Source: Gymnodinialimonas ulvae (GTDB taxonomy: Bacteria > Pseudomonadota > Alphaproteobacteria > Rhodobacterales > Rhodobacteraceae). Taken from it: 64,000 nucleotides of DNA. Every line of letters begins with the position of its first letter. Positions within the stretch are counted from its first letter, which is position 1. The notes beneath the pieces are model-generated. The model did not search any database and was not told the origin of the DNA. It saw only the letters and a list, made by a program, of their open reading frames with translations. Where the stretch lies: contig NZ_JBBIFX010000001.1 in NCBI RefSeq assembly GCF_037543845.1, forward strand, positions 1,116,001 through 1,180,000. Direction: 5' to 3'. Positions 54,973 through 61,759 of the stretch are shown here, piece by piece. Both the position numbers and the translations under genes were made by a program.

Positions 54973-55007
54973 GCCTCCGGCGGAGGTATTTTTGACCAAT
55001 GGAAGAC
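54973..55007 (+). repeat. Short dispersed hairpin element, copy B
   Basis: GCCTCCGGCGGAGG, identical to the copy at 46637, is followed here by TATTTTTGACCAATGGAAGA, which resembles the tail of the composite repeat at 5166 (TATTTTGAAAACAAGGAAGA). It sits in the 112-bp space between trpD and trpC and could reduce read-through between them. Confidence 0.7.
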
Positions 55008-55057
55008 CACAGCGCACCGTCTCGACGGGTGGCGCGGATTGACGTATCAGAGGGGCC

Positions 55058-55858
55058 ATGAGCACAATTCTCGACAAGATCAAAGCCTATAAGCTGGATG
55101 AGGTTGCGACAGCGAAAGCGGCGCGACCGCTGGCGGAGGTAGAGGCCGCGGCCCGTGCCGCGGATTCTGTGCGCCCGTTCGGGGCGGCGTTGCGGCACGC
55201 GCAGACCGAGGGCTATGGCCTGATCGCGGAGATCAAGAAGGCGAGCCCCTCCAAAGGCCTGATCCGCGCCGATTTCGACCCGCCCGCGCTGGCGCGCGCC
55301 TATCAGGCCGGGGGCGCGACGTGCCTGAGCGTGTTGACCGACACGCCCTCGTTCCAGGGCGCGCCCGAGTTTCTCATGGCGGCGCGCGCCGTCGTCACCC
55401 TGCCCTGTTTGCGCAAGGATTTCCTATACGACACCTACCAGGTGGCCGAGGCGCGTGCCTGGGGGGCCGATTGCATCCTGATCATCATGGCCTCCGTCTC
55501 TGACGCGCAGGCCGCCGAATTGGAGGCGGCGGCGTTTGCCTGGGGAATGGATGCGCTGATCGAAGTGCATGACGGGGCCGAACTGGACCGGGCGCTGGCG
55601 TTGCAATCGCCGCTTCTGGGGATCAACAATCGCAACCTCAACACGTTCGAAACCACGCTGCAAACCACCCGCGATCTGGCCGCACGGGTCCCCGGCGATC
55701 GTATGGTGATCTCGGAAAGCGGCCTGTTCGCGCCCGGTGATCTGGCCGATATGGCGCGCCACGGCGCGCGGACGTTCCTGATCGGGGAAAGCCTGATGCG
55801 GCAGGACGATGTCGAGGCGGCCACGCGGGCGCTTCTTGCGGCGCCGGTGCCGGCCTGA
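55058..55858 (+). CDS. trpC: Indole-3-glycerol-phosphate synthase
   Basis: TrpC closes the indole ring of indole-3-glycerol phosphate. The 266-residue TIM-barrel protein shows LIAEIKKASPSKGLIR, LSVLTDTPSFQGAPEFL, LPCLRKDFLYDTYQV, LGINNRNLNTF and VISESGLF. It is not fused to trpF. Its TGA shares a base with the moaC ATG. Confidence 0.96.
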   Translation: MSTILDKIKAYKLDEVATAKAARPLAEVEAAARAADSVRPFGAALRHAQTEGYGLIAEIKKASPSKGLIRADFDPPALARAYQAGGATCLSVLTDTPSFQGAPEFLMAARAVVTLPCLRKDFLYDTYQVAEARAWGADCILIIMASVSDAQAAELEAAAFAWGMDALIEVHDGAELDRALALQSPLLGINNRNLNTFETTLQTTRDLAARVPGDRMVISESGLFAPGDLADMARHGARTFLIGESLMRQDDVEAATRALLAAPVPA

Positions 55859-56361
55859 TGGCGGAGCTCACGCATTTCGACAAAAGCGGCGCGGCGCATA
55901 TGGTCGACGTGTCCGACAAGGCCGTCACCGACCGGGTGGCTGTTGCGGAATGTTGCGTGAAGATGCGGCTGGAAACCCTTGAAAAGGTTACGGAAGGCAC
56001 CGCCAAGAAAGGCGATGTTCTGGGCGTTGCGCGGTTGGCCGGGATCATGGGGGCGAAGAAATGCGCGGACCTGATCCCCCTGTGTCATCCGCTGCCGATC
56101 ACCAAAGTCTCTGTCGATCTGGCCCCCGACACCGCGCTGCCGGGCGTGCGCATTACCGCAACCGTGAAAACCACCGGCCAGACCGGGGTTGAGATGGAGG
56201 CATTGACCGCCGCCTCCACCGCTGCGCTGACCGTGTATGACATGCTGAAGGCGGCGGAGAAAACCATGGAGATCAGCGGCTTGCGCGTCGTTCTTAAAGA
56301 TGGTGGCAAGTCGGGGCGCTTTGAGGCATCCCCCGGCGCCGCGTCTGAGGCGCGCCGATGA
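55858..56361 (+). CDS. moaC: Cyclic pyranopterin monophosphate synthase
   Basis: MoaC forms the pyranopterin precursor of molybdenum cofactor. The 167-residue product has KKGDVLGVARLAGIMGAKKCADLIPLCHPL and GVEMEALTAASTAALTVYDMLKA, both typical. It is translationally coupled to trpC by a one-base overlap and to moeA by a four-base overlap. The trpC-moaC-moeA linkage is common in alphaproteobacteria. Confidence 0.96.
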   Translation: MAELTHFDKSGAAHMVDVSDKAVTDRVAVAECCVKMRLETLEKVTEGTAKKGDVLGVARLAGIMGAKKCADLIPLCHPLPITKVSVDLAPDTALPGVRITATVKTTGQTGVEMEALTAASTAALTVYDMLKAAEKTMEISGLRVVLKDGGKSGRFEASPGAASEARR

Positions 56362-57557
56362 TCTCCGTCGAAGAGGCGCTGGCCAAATGCCTCGCGCTGG
56401 CCACGCCGCTGGCGTCGGAAACCGTGCCGTTGACCGAGGCCGGGGGCCGCGTGCTGGCCGCGCCGGTCACTGCCACGCGCGATCAACCGCCCTTTTCGGC
56501 CTCGGCCATGGATGGCTACGCGCTCCGCGATATGGAAGCGATCCCTGGCCGCCGCCTGAAGGTGGTGGGCGAGGCCCCCGCCGGGCACCATTGGCCGGGC
56601 ACCATCGGGCCGGGCGAATGCCTGCGCATCTTCACGGGCGCGCCCCTGCCCGCGGGCACCGACCGCGTGGTCATTCAGGAAGACGTCACGCGCGAGGACG
56701 ACCGGATCACCCTTGGCCGCGACCTCGGATCGGGCACCCATGTGCGGCCCTCGGGCGCGGATTTCGTGGCCGGGGCCATGCTGCACGCCCCGCGCAGGCT
56801 CAGCCCCGCCGACGTCGCACTCGCCGCCGCGATGAATGCGCCCGAACTGAGCGTATCACGCAAACCGGACGTCGCGCTGATCGCGACCGGGGACGAGTTG
56901 GTCAGCCCCGGTGAAAACCCCGCCCCCGATCAGATCATCGCCTCCAACACCTACGGGTTGAAGGCCCGCATCGACGCCGCCGGGGGGCACGCACGCCTGC
57001 TGCCGATCGCGCGCGACCGGCGCGAAAGCCTGGAGCAGGTGTTCGACCTGGCCAAAGACGCCGACGTGATCGTGACCATCGGCGGCGCCTCGGTCGGGGA
57101 CCATGATCTTGTGGGCGACGTTGCCGCGGGTCTGGGATTGGAACGGGCCTTCTACAAGATTGCCATGCGGCCCGGTAAACCGCTCATGGCCGGGCGTCTG
57201 GGCGGGGCGGCTTTGCTGGGTCTGCCGGGCAATCCGGTCTCGGCCATGGTCTGCGCCGAATTGTTCCTGATCCCGATGCTGGACGCGATGATGGGCCTGC
57301 CCTCGGGGGCGCGACCCCGCCTCAAGGCGCGCCTTGGCGTCGACCTCGACCCGAACGGCCCGCGCGAGCATTACATGCGCTCGGAACTCACGCCCGGATC
57401 CGATCTGCCAACCCTCACCCCCTATTCCAGCCAGGACAGCTCGCTTCTGACGATCCTGTCCGGGGCCTCCGCGCTGTTGGTTCGTCCGGTCGACGACCCG
57501 CGCAAACAGGCCGGCGATCAGGTCGAATATGTCCCCCTGACGCACCTCTTTTCCTGA
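56358..57557 (+). CDS. moeA: Molybdopterin molybdenumtransferase
   Basis: MoeA inserts molybdate into adenylated molybdopterin. The 399-residue protein has FSASAMDGYALRD, IFTGAPLPAGTDRVVIQED, ATGDELVSPGE, IGGASVGDHD, and PGKPLMAGRLGGAALLGLPGNPVS. Its ATG overlaps the moaC stop by four bases. It ends the trp-mo gene run, 111 bp before lexA. Confidence 0.95.
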   Translation: MISVEEALAKCLALATPLASETVPLTEAGGRVLAAPVTATRDQPPFSASAMDGYALRDMEAIPGRRLKVVGEAPAGHHWPGTIGPGECLRIFTGAPLPAGTDRVVIQEDVTREDDRITLGRDLGSGTHVRPSGADFVAGAMLHAPRRLSPADVALAAAMNAPELSVSRKPDVALIATGDELVSPGENPAPDQIIASNTYGLKARIDAAGGHARLLPIARDRRESLEQVFDLAKDADVIVTIGGASVGDHDLVGDVAAGLGLERAFYKIAMRPGKPLMAGRLGGAALLGLPGNPVSAMVCAELFLIPMLDAMMGLPSGARPRLKARLGVDLDPNGPREHYMRSELTPGSDLPTLTPYSSQDSSLLTILSGASALLVRPVDDPRKQAGDQVEYVPLTHLFS

Positions 57558-57561
57558 TTCG

Positions 57562-57591
57562 TTGACAAATTGTTCGGAACAGGGGTAGAAC
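57562..57591 (+). promoter_or_regulatory. Probable lexA promoter
   Basis: TTGACA at 57562-57567 and TAGAAC at 57586-57591 are separated by 18 bases. The -10 element lies within the LexA half-sites, so bound repressor would block RNA polymerase. Confidence 0.6.
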
Positions 57592-57602
57592 ATACCCTGA
57601 AC
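57577..57602 (+). promoter_or_regulatory. Tandem LexA (SOS) half-sites upstream of lexA
   Basis: Three GAAC tetramers lie at 57577, 57588 and 57599, each 11 bases apart, giving two overlapping GAAC-N7-GAAC boxes. The reverse complement, GTTC-N7-GTTC, is the established alphaproteobacterial LexA box. The site overlaps the promoter and lies 67 bp before the lexA start, which fits autorepression. Confidence 0.85.
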
Positions 57603-57668
57603 GGGCATGGAATATTGCCCGCAAACTGAGCAGGGGCCAAAACGGCCGTTACAATCGAGGAGACGGGG

Positions 57669-58364
57669 ATGCTGACGCGCAAGCAAAGGGACCTTCTGGA
57701 ATTCATTCACAAGCGGATGCAGAAGGACGGCGTGCCGCCCTCCTTCGACGAAATGAAGGAAGCGCTTGATCTGCGCTCGAAATCCGGCATTCACCGACTG
57801 ATCACGGCCCTTGAGGAACGCGGGTTCATCCGCCGCCTCGCACATCGCGCCCGCGCCATCGAGATCGTGAAAATGCCTGATTCCATGGGCAATGGCGGTG
57901 GCTTTACGCCCCGCGTCATCGAAGGCGACCGCAGCACCTCGCAGCCCGCCGGGGCCATGCCGGTGGAGGCGGCGGCGGCTGCGACGGAACTGCCTGTCAT
58001 GGGCAAGATCGCCGCCGGTGTCCCCATCGAAGCGATCAGCCAGGTGGCCGCCCATGTCGCCGTCCCGCATCAGATGCTGGGAACCGGTCGCAGCCACTAT
58101 GCCCTTGAAGTCAAGGGCGATTCCATGATCGACGCGGGCATCAATGACGGTGACATCGTGGTCATAGAAGAAGGCGACACAGCAGAGAATGGCGATATCG
58201 TCGTGGCCCTTGTCGAAGATCAGGAAGCCACGCTCAAGCGCCTGCGCCGCAAGTCGGGCATGATCGCGCTCGAAGCGGCCAACCCGGCCTATGAAACCCG
58301 GATGCTGCGCGACGATCAGGTCAAGGTGCAGGGCAAACTTGTCGGATTGATCCGCACTTACTGA
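57669..58364 (+). CDS. lexA: LexA repressor (SOS response)
   Basis: The 231-residue protein has an N-terminal winged helix (MLTRKQRDLLEFIHKRMQKD, DLRSKSGIHRLITALEERGF), a linker of about 40 residues, and an S24 peptidase domain. The self-cleavage site is A116-G117 in KIAAGVP, with Ser152 (VKGDSM) and Lys190 (EATLKRL) as the catalytic dyad. RecA on damaged DNA triggers cleavage. GAGGAG stands before the ATG. Autoregulation is indicated by the half-sites upstream. Confidence 0.97.
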   Translation: MLTRKQRDLLEFIHKRMQKDGVPPSFDEMKEALDLRSKSGIHRLITALEERGFIRRLAHRARAIEIVKMPDSMGNGGGFTPRVIEGDRSTSQPAGAMPVEAAAAATELPVMGKIAAGVPIEAISQVAAHVAVPHQMLGTGRSHYALEVKGDSMIDAGINDGDIVVIEEGDTAENGDIVVALVEDQEATLKRLRRKSGMIALEAANPAYETRMLRDDQVKVQGKLVGLIRTY

Positions 58365-58397
58365 CGCGCGGCAGGCGCCCAGACATCCCGCGACATC

Positions 58398-58428
58398 GCG
58401 CGCGCCCCCGACGCCTTGGGGCGCGCGC
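58398..58428 (+). terminator. Hairpin after lexA
   Basis: An 11-bp stem made only of G and C (GCGCGCGCCCC/GGGGCGCGCGC) with a nine-base loop lies 34 bp after the lexA stop. There is no T-tail, so it may act as a pause or Rho-linked end. Confidence 0.45.
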
Positions 58429-58572
58429 ACTCCCCTCCACTACATGCAGCTTGTCCCGCTTCGGGATCAGCGAAAATCAGCCGTTTTCAGGGGTTTGCCC
58501 CGTGGCCGGATTGTGCAGAACGCCGCGCGCAGAGTAGGCCGCGCCGTCTGTAACAACCCAAAGTCCTTAATG

Positions 58573-59205
58573 ATGCCTTCGTTTCTCCGCCGCGCCGGAT
58601 CGGCGCTGACCGGTCTTCTTGCACTTGCCGCCCTGCCCGCCTGCGCCACCCTCGCCGAGTTCGACCTGCCCGGTTTCAACCGCGACGCGCCCGAAATCGA
58701 CACAAGTGATGTGGTCCTGCGCTGGGATCACCGCGCGGAAGCGGGCGAATGGACGCGCGCCGCTTTTGCCGCTCTCGACACCCACGCCGCCGCCCTGCCC
58801 GCGCTTGTCCCCGCCGACATCGCCGAATGGTGCCCGGCCTATCCCGACGCGACGCAAACCGAGCGCCAGCTGTTCTGGACCGGCCTTCTGTCGGCGCTGG
58901 CCCGGCACGAAAGCACCTGGAACCCCGAAGCCGTCGGCGGCGGTGGGCAATGGTTTGGCCTCGTGCAGATCAGCCCCGCCACCGCACGGTTCTACGGTTG
59001 CAACGCCACGACAGGCGCGGCGTTGCAGGACGGCGCCGCCAATATTTCCTGCGCCCTGCGGATCTGGTCGCAGACCGTGACGCGCGACAATGTCGTGGCC
59101 GCCGGACGCGGCGGGATCGCCGCCGATTGGGGCCCATTCGTGCAGGCCGGCAAACGCGAAGACATGCGCGATTGGATCTCGACGCAGCCTTATTGCGCGC
59201 AGTGA
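58573..59205 (+). CDS. Lytic-transglycosylase-like lipoprotein, copy 1
   Basis: The 210-residue product has a lipoprotein signal (LPAC, Cys24) and a domain around ALARHESTWNPEAVGGGGQWFGLVQISPATARFYGC, which has the E-S-T-W/GLVQI pattern of SLT-type lytic transglycosylases (Glu113). A C-terminal block is WGPFVQAGKREDMRDW. Conserved cysteines differ from standard SLT proteins. A shared domain with the next gene shows tandem duplication. The ATG three bases upstream is an equal start. It probably acts on peptidoglycan; this is inferred. Confidence 0.78.
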   Translation: MPSFLRRAGSALTGLLALAALPACATLAEFDLPGFNRDAPEIDTSDVVLRWDHRAEAGEWTRAAFAALDTHAAALPALVPADIAEWCPAYPDATQTERQLFWTGLLSALARHESTWNPEAVGGGGQWFGLVQISPATARFYGCNATTGAALQDGAANISCALRIWSQTVTRDNVVAAGRGGIAADWGPFVQAGKREDMRDWISTQPYCAQ

Positions 59206-59296
59206 GACCTCAGCCATGCAGGAGGTTTGTCTTGCCGACATCGCTCACCACGGGCTAAAAGATCCGTCTGTTGCCAATCCGGGGGGATGGCTGTCC

Positions 59297-60199
59297 ATGG
59301 GCGTCGCACGTCTGATCATCATGCTTGGCGGGCTGTCCGCCGCTTTGGTTTTCGCACCGGACGCTGCCTTGGCACAAGCTGACCCGTCGCCGGAGGTCGA
59401 GGTCACATCGGGCGCGATCGACGCGGGCATTGCGCTGGACCGCCCTGAACCGGCCACCGAGGTCGCGATCGTTGCCGCTCCCGCTCTGGTAGAAGAACTG
59501 CCCACTGAGCCAATCAGCCCCCTCGCCCCCGCCAGCAGTCCCCGCCCCGCGCCGCGCGACACCTGGGCGGTGCCGACCGCGCGCTGGGACGGCCATCCCG
59601 ACGGATCTCGCTGGACCGCCGCGGTACTTGCGGCTCTGCGCGGGCCCGGTGCGCCGCTTCTGCAGGTCGAGCCACGCGATATCCGCGCCTGGTGCCCGGG
59701 TTATCTGCAGGCCACGCCGTCGCAACGCGCCGCGTTCTGGACGGGGCTTGTCTCGGCACTCGCCTGGCACGAAAGCACCCATGACCCGCGTGCTGTCGGG
59801 GGCGGTGGGCAATGGTTCGGGCTGGTGCAGATCGCGCCGGGCACCGCGCGGTGGCGCGGATGTGACGTGCAATCGGGTCAGGCGTTGCTGAGCGGAGCCG
59901 CCAATCTGCGCTGTGGGATCCGCATCATGGCCCTGACCGTGCCACGGGATCAGGTCGTGGCCGAAGGCATGCGCGGGGTCGCCGCCGATTGGGGTCCGTT
60001 CCATTCCTCCCGCAAGCGCGAGGACATGCGCCAATGGGTCAGCGGGCAGGAGTATTGCCAACTTCCCCCGCCGCCAACCCGCCCGGTGATGCGCCCTGCC
60101 ACGCTTGGTGAGCGCGCGCCAGACACACAAAGGGCCCCGCTATCGGGGCCTTCGATAGGGCGTTCCACACGACCCCAACCGCGTCCAGAAGCGGCTTAG
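59297..60199 (+). CDS. Lytic-transglycosylase-like secreted protein, copy 2
   Basis: The 300-residue product has a signal peptide (DAALAQADP, cleavage near residue 27), a Pro/Ala-rich segment, and a domain parallel to the upstream lipoprotein: ALAWHESTHDPRAVGGGGQWFGLVQIAPGTARWRGC, then CGIRIMALTVPRDQVVAEG and WGPFHSSRKREDMRQW. It ends with a Pro/Arg-rich tail. I chose the ATG at 59297 because it begins the signal peptide; one at 59216 is in frame. The stop is interlocked with that of the convergent gene (bases 60196-60199). Confidence 0.78.
   Translation: MGVARLIIMLGGLSAALVFAPDAALAQADPSPEVEVTSGAIDAGIALDRPEPATEVAIVAAPALVEELPTEPISPLAPASSPRPAPRDTWAVPTARWDGHPDGSRWTAAVLAALRGPGAPLLQVEPRDIRAWCPGYLQATPSQRAAFWTGLVSALAWHESTHDPRAVGGGGQWFGLVQIAPGTARWRGCDVQSGQALLSGAANLRCGIRIMALTVPRDQVVAEGMRGVAADWGPFHSSRKREDMRQWVSGQEYCQLPPPPTRPVMRPATLGERAPDTQRAPLSGPSIGRSTRPQPRPEAA
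60133..60150. terminator. Hairpin inside the 3' end of the transglycosylase-like gene
   Basis: GGCCCCG pairs with CGGGGCC across a CTAT loop, with CTTTGTGTG on the minus side. It lies 46 bp past the stop of the convergent minus-strand gene and probably ends that transcript from within the neighbour. Confidence 0.45.
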
Positions 60200-60612
60200 G
60201 CCAACCCGCGCACCGCCACATTGCGTGCGCTCGCTTCACGCACCAATGCGCCCAGATCCGGCAACACTTCGGTCGGCAGGCGGATCTCCGTCCCATCGTC
60301 GAGGATCAGACCAACCTCCGGTCCACTGTCCGTCTTCTTCTGCACCCGCAAGTAGGAAATCTGGCTTGTCGGGATCACGAAATCGTCCTCCACCCCCAAC
60401 AATTGCCAGCTTGTCGGCGTCATGCGCAGCCCGTAGCGCGGCAATTGCCACACCTGCCAGACGCAGGCCGCCAGCGCAGGAATACCGGCCAGAAGGACAA
60501 AGCCCGGCGCCACCTGCCACAGGAAAAAGGCCAAGGCCCCAAGCCCGAGAAAGCTCATCACGCTCAACAACGTGCTGCCCGGGCGCACGGAATATTCATA
60601 GGTCTCTGTCAT
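60196..60612 (-). CDS. Small membrane protein with PH-like domain, unknown function
   Basis: The 138-residue protein has two adjacent membrane helices (about 15-55: LLSVMSFLGLGALAFFLWQV and GFVLLAGIPALAACVW). A soluble C-terminal part follows (LRMTPTSWQLLGVEDDFVIPTSQISYLRVQKK, VGLILDDGTEIRLPTEVL) that looks like a PH-like beta domain. The exact family is not recognised. Its stop overlaps that of the convergent gene. Confidence 0.72.
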   Translation of the reverse strand: MTETYEYSVRPGSTLLSVMSFLGLGALAFFLWQVAPGFVLLAGIPALAACVWQVWQLPRYGLRMTPTSWQLLGVEDDFVIPTSQISYLRVQKKTDSGPEVGLILDDGTEIRLPTEVLPDLGALVREASARNVAVRGLA

Positions 60613-60784
60613 GGCCTTAACAAAACCCCGCAAAAGTGACGTGAATTGGGAACGCGCGAGACGCTGTCACGGCACATGGGGCGCATTTTCTGGGCTGCGC
60701 AGGGCGCGTTTGGCCCATGGCCTGCTTGAGACCGGGCTGCTAGGCTCAACCAAACCCGGATCACCGAATGGGACCGCACGAGGC

Positions 60785-61543
60785 ATGGTTACCGCCGACC
60801 CGCGCCACATCACCACCCCAAGCGCCCCCCGCGTGGTCGCACTCGACATCGCGCGCAGCGCTGCGATCGTGGCGATGATCGTCTACCATTTCACCTTCGA
60901 TCTGGAACTTTTCGGCTATCTCGCACCCGGCACCACAACCCTACCCGGTCCGTGGCGCACGCTGGCGATCGTGACCGCCGGATCGTTCCTGTTCCTGGCG
61001 GGTGTCTCGCTCTGGATGGCCCATGGCGCGGGCCTGCGCTGGGGCGCGTTCTGGGCCCGGTTCGCCAAGGTCGCAGGCGCCGCGGCACTGGTCACGCTGG
61101 CCACGTATTTCGCCTTCCCAGACGCCTTTGTCTTCTTCGGCATCCTGCATTCCATCGCGCTCTGCTCGCTGCTTGGCCTGGCCGTCCTTCGCGTGCCTTG
61201 GCCGCTCATCCTCGTGCTGGCCGCACTGGTCTTCTTCGCCCCCGATTTCGCCAAATCCAACGCCTTCAACGCGCCGTATTTCTGGTGGACAGGCTTGCAG
61301 ACGATCTCGCTCAGAACGGTGGATTACGAGCCGATCTTCCCGTGGTTCGCGCCGTTCCTCGTGGGCCTCGCGCTTGCGAAACTGGCCGACCGCGCGGGGC
61401 TCTGGACGCGACTGGCCACACCAGATCCGTCGCGCAGCCTGCGCCTGCTGAGCCTGCCGGGCCGATACAGCCTGATCCTCTACCTGATCCACCAACCGAT
61501 CCTGATCGGCCTGATCTGGGTGGCGACGCAGCTCATACGCTAA
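60785..61543 (+). CDS. DUF1624 / heparan-alpha-glucosaminide N-acetyltransferase-like membrane protein
   Basis: The 252-residue protein has seven or eight membrane helices and the start RVVALDIARSAAIVAMIVYHFTFDLELFGY, typical of DUF1624 acyltransferase-like proteins related to human HGSNAT. The ILHSIALCSLLGLAVL and YSLILYLIHQPILIGLIW segments fit. It may transfer an acyl group across the membrane to a sugar; donor and acceptor are unknown. The ATG at 60785 is placed by homology to the family start. Confidence 0.82.
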   Translation: MVTADPRHITTPSAPRVVALDIARSAAIVAMIVYHFTFDLELFGYLAPGTTTLPGPWRTLAIVTAGSFLFLAGVSLWMAHGAGLRWGAFWARFAKVAGAAALVTLATYFAFPDAFVFFGILHSIALCSLLGLAVLRVPWPLILVLAALVFFAPDFAKSNAFNAPYFWWTGLQTISLRTVDYEPIFPWFAPFLVGLALAKLADRAGLWTRLATPDPSRSLRLLSLPGRYSLILYLIHQPILIGLIWVATQLIR

Positions 61544-61580
61544 GCCCAACCGGCTTACACACGTCCCCGTCGGCGCCCCT

Positions 61581-61661
61581 GTTTCATCTTGCTGAAAAAA
61601 CCTCGGGGGATCGCGTCTTTCCCTCTTGGGGAAAGACGCGTAAGGGGGCAGCGCCCCCTTG
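61581..61661 (-). repeat. Composite two-hairpin dispersed repeat, copy 2
   Basis: On the minus strand the order is AAGGGGGC-loop-GCCCCCTT, TACGCG, the hairpin GTCTTTCCC-CAAGA-GGGAAAGAC, then CCCCCGAGG, six T and CAGCAAGATGAAAC. Order and spacing match the copy at 5166-5247, while the second stem has different, still complementary bases. It lies between the convergent DUF1624 and pepN genes. Confidence 0.7.
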
Positions 61662-61704
61662 CACGCCGCATGTCGCCCGAGACCCGAACGCACCGCAGCG
61701 CCCG

Positions 61705-61725
61705 CAATTTTTCCTTGAAAAATTG
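61705..61725 (-). terminator. Probable pepN terminator
   Basis: CAATTTTT and AAAAATTG form an 8-bp stem around CCTTG, 35 bp past the pepN stop. The AT-rich stem is unusual in this GC-rich DNA. Confidence 0.4.
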
Positions 61726-61759
61726 CCACCGGCGACGGCAATGGCCGGCGCAACCGACA

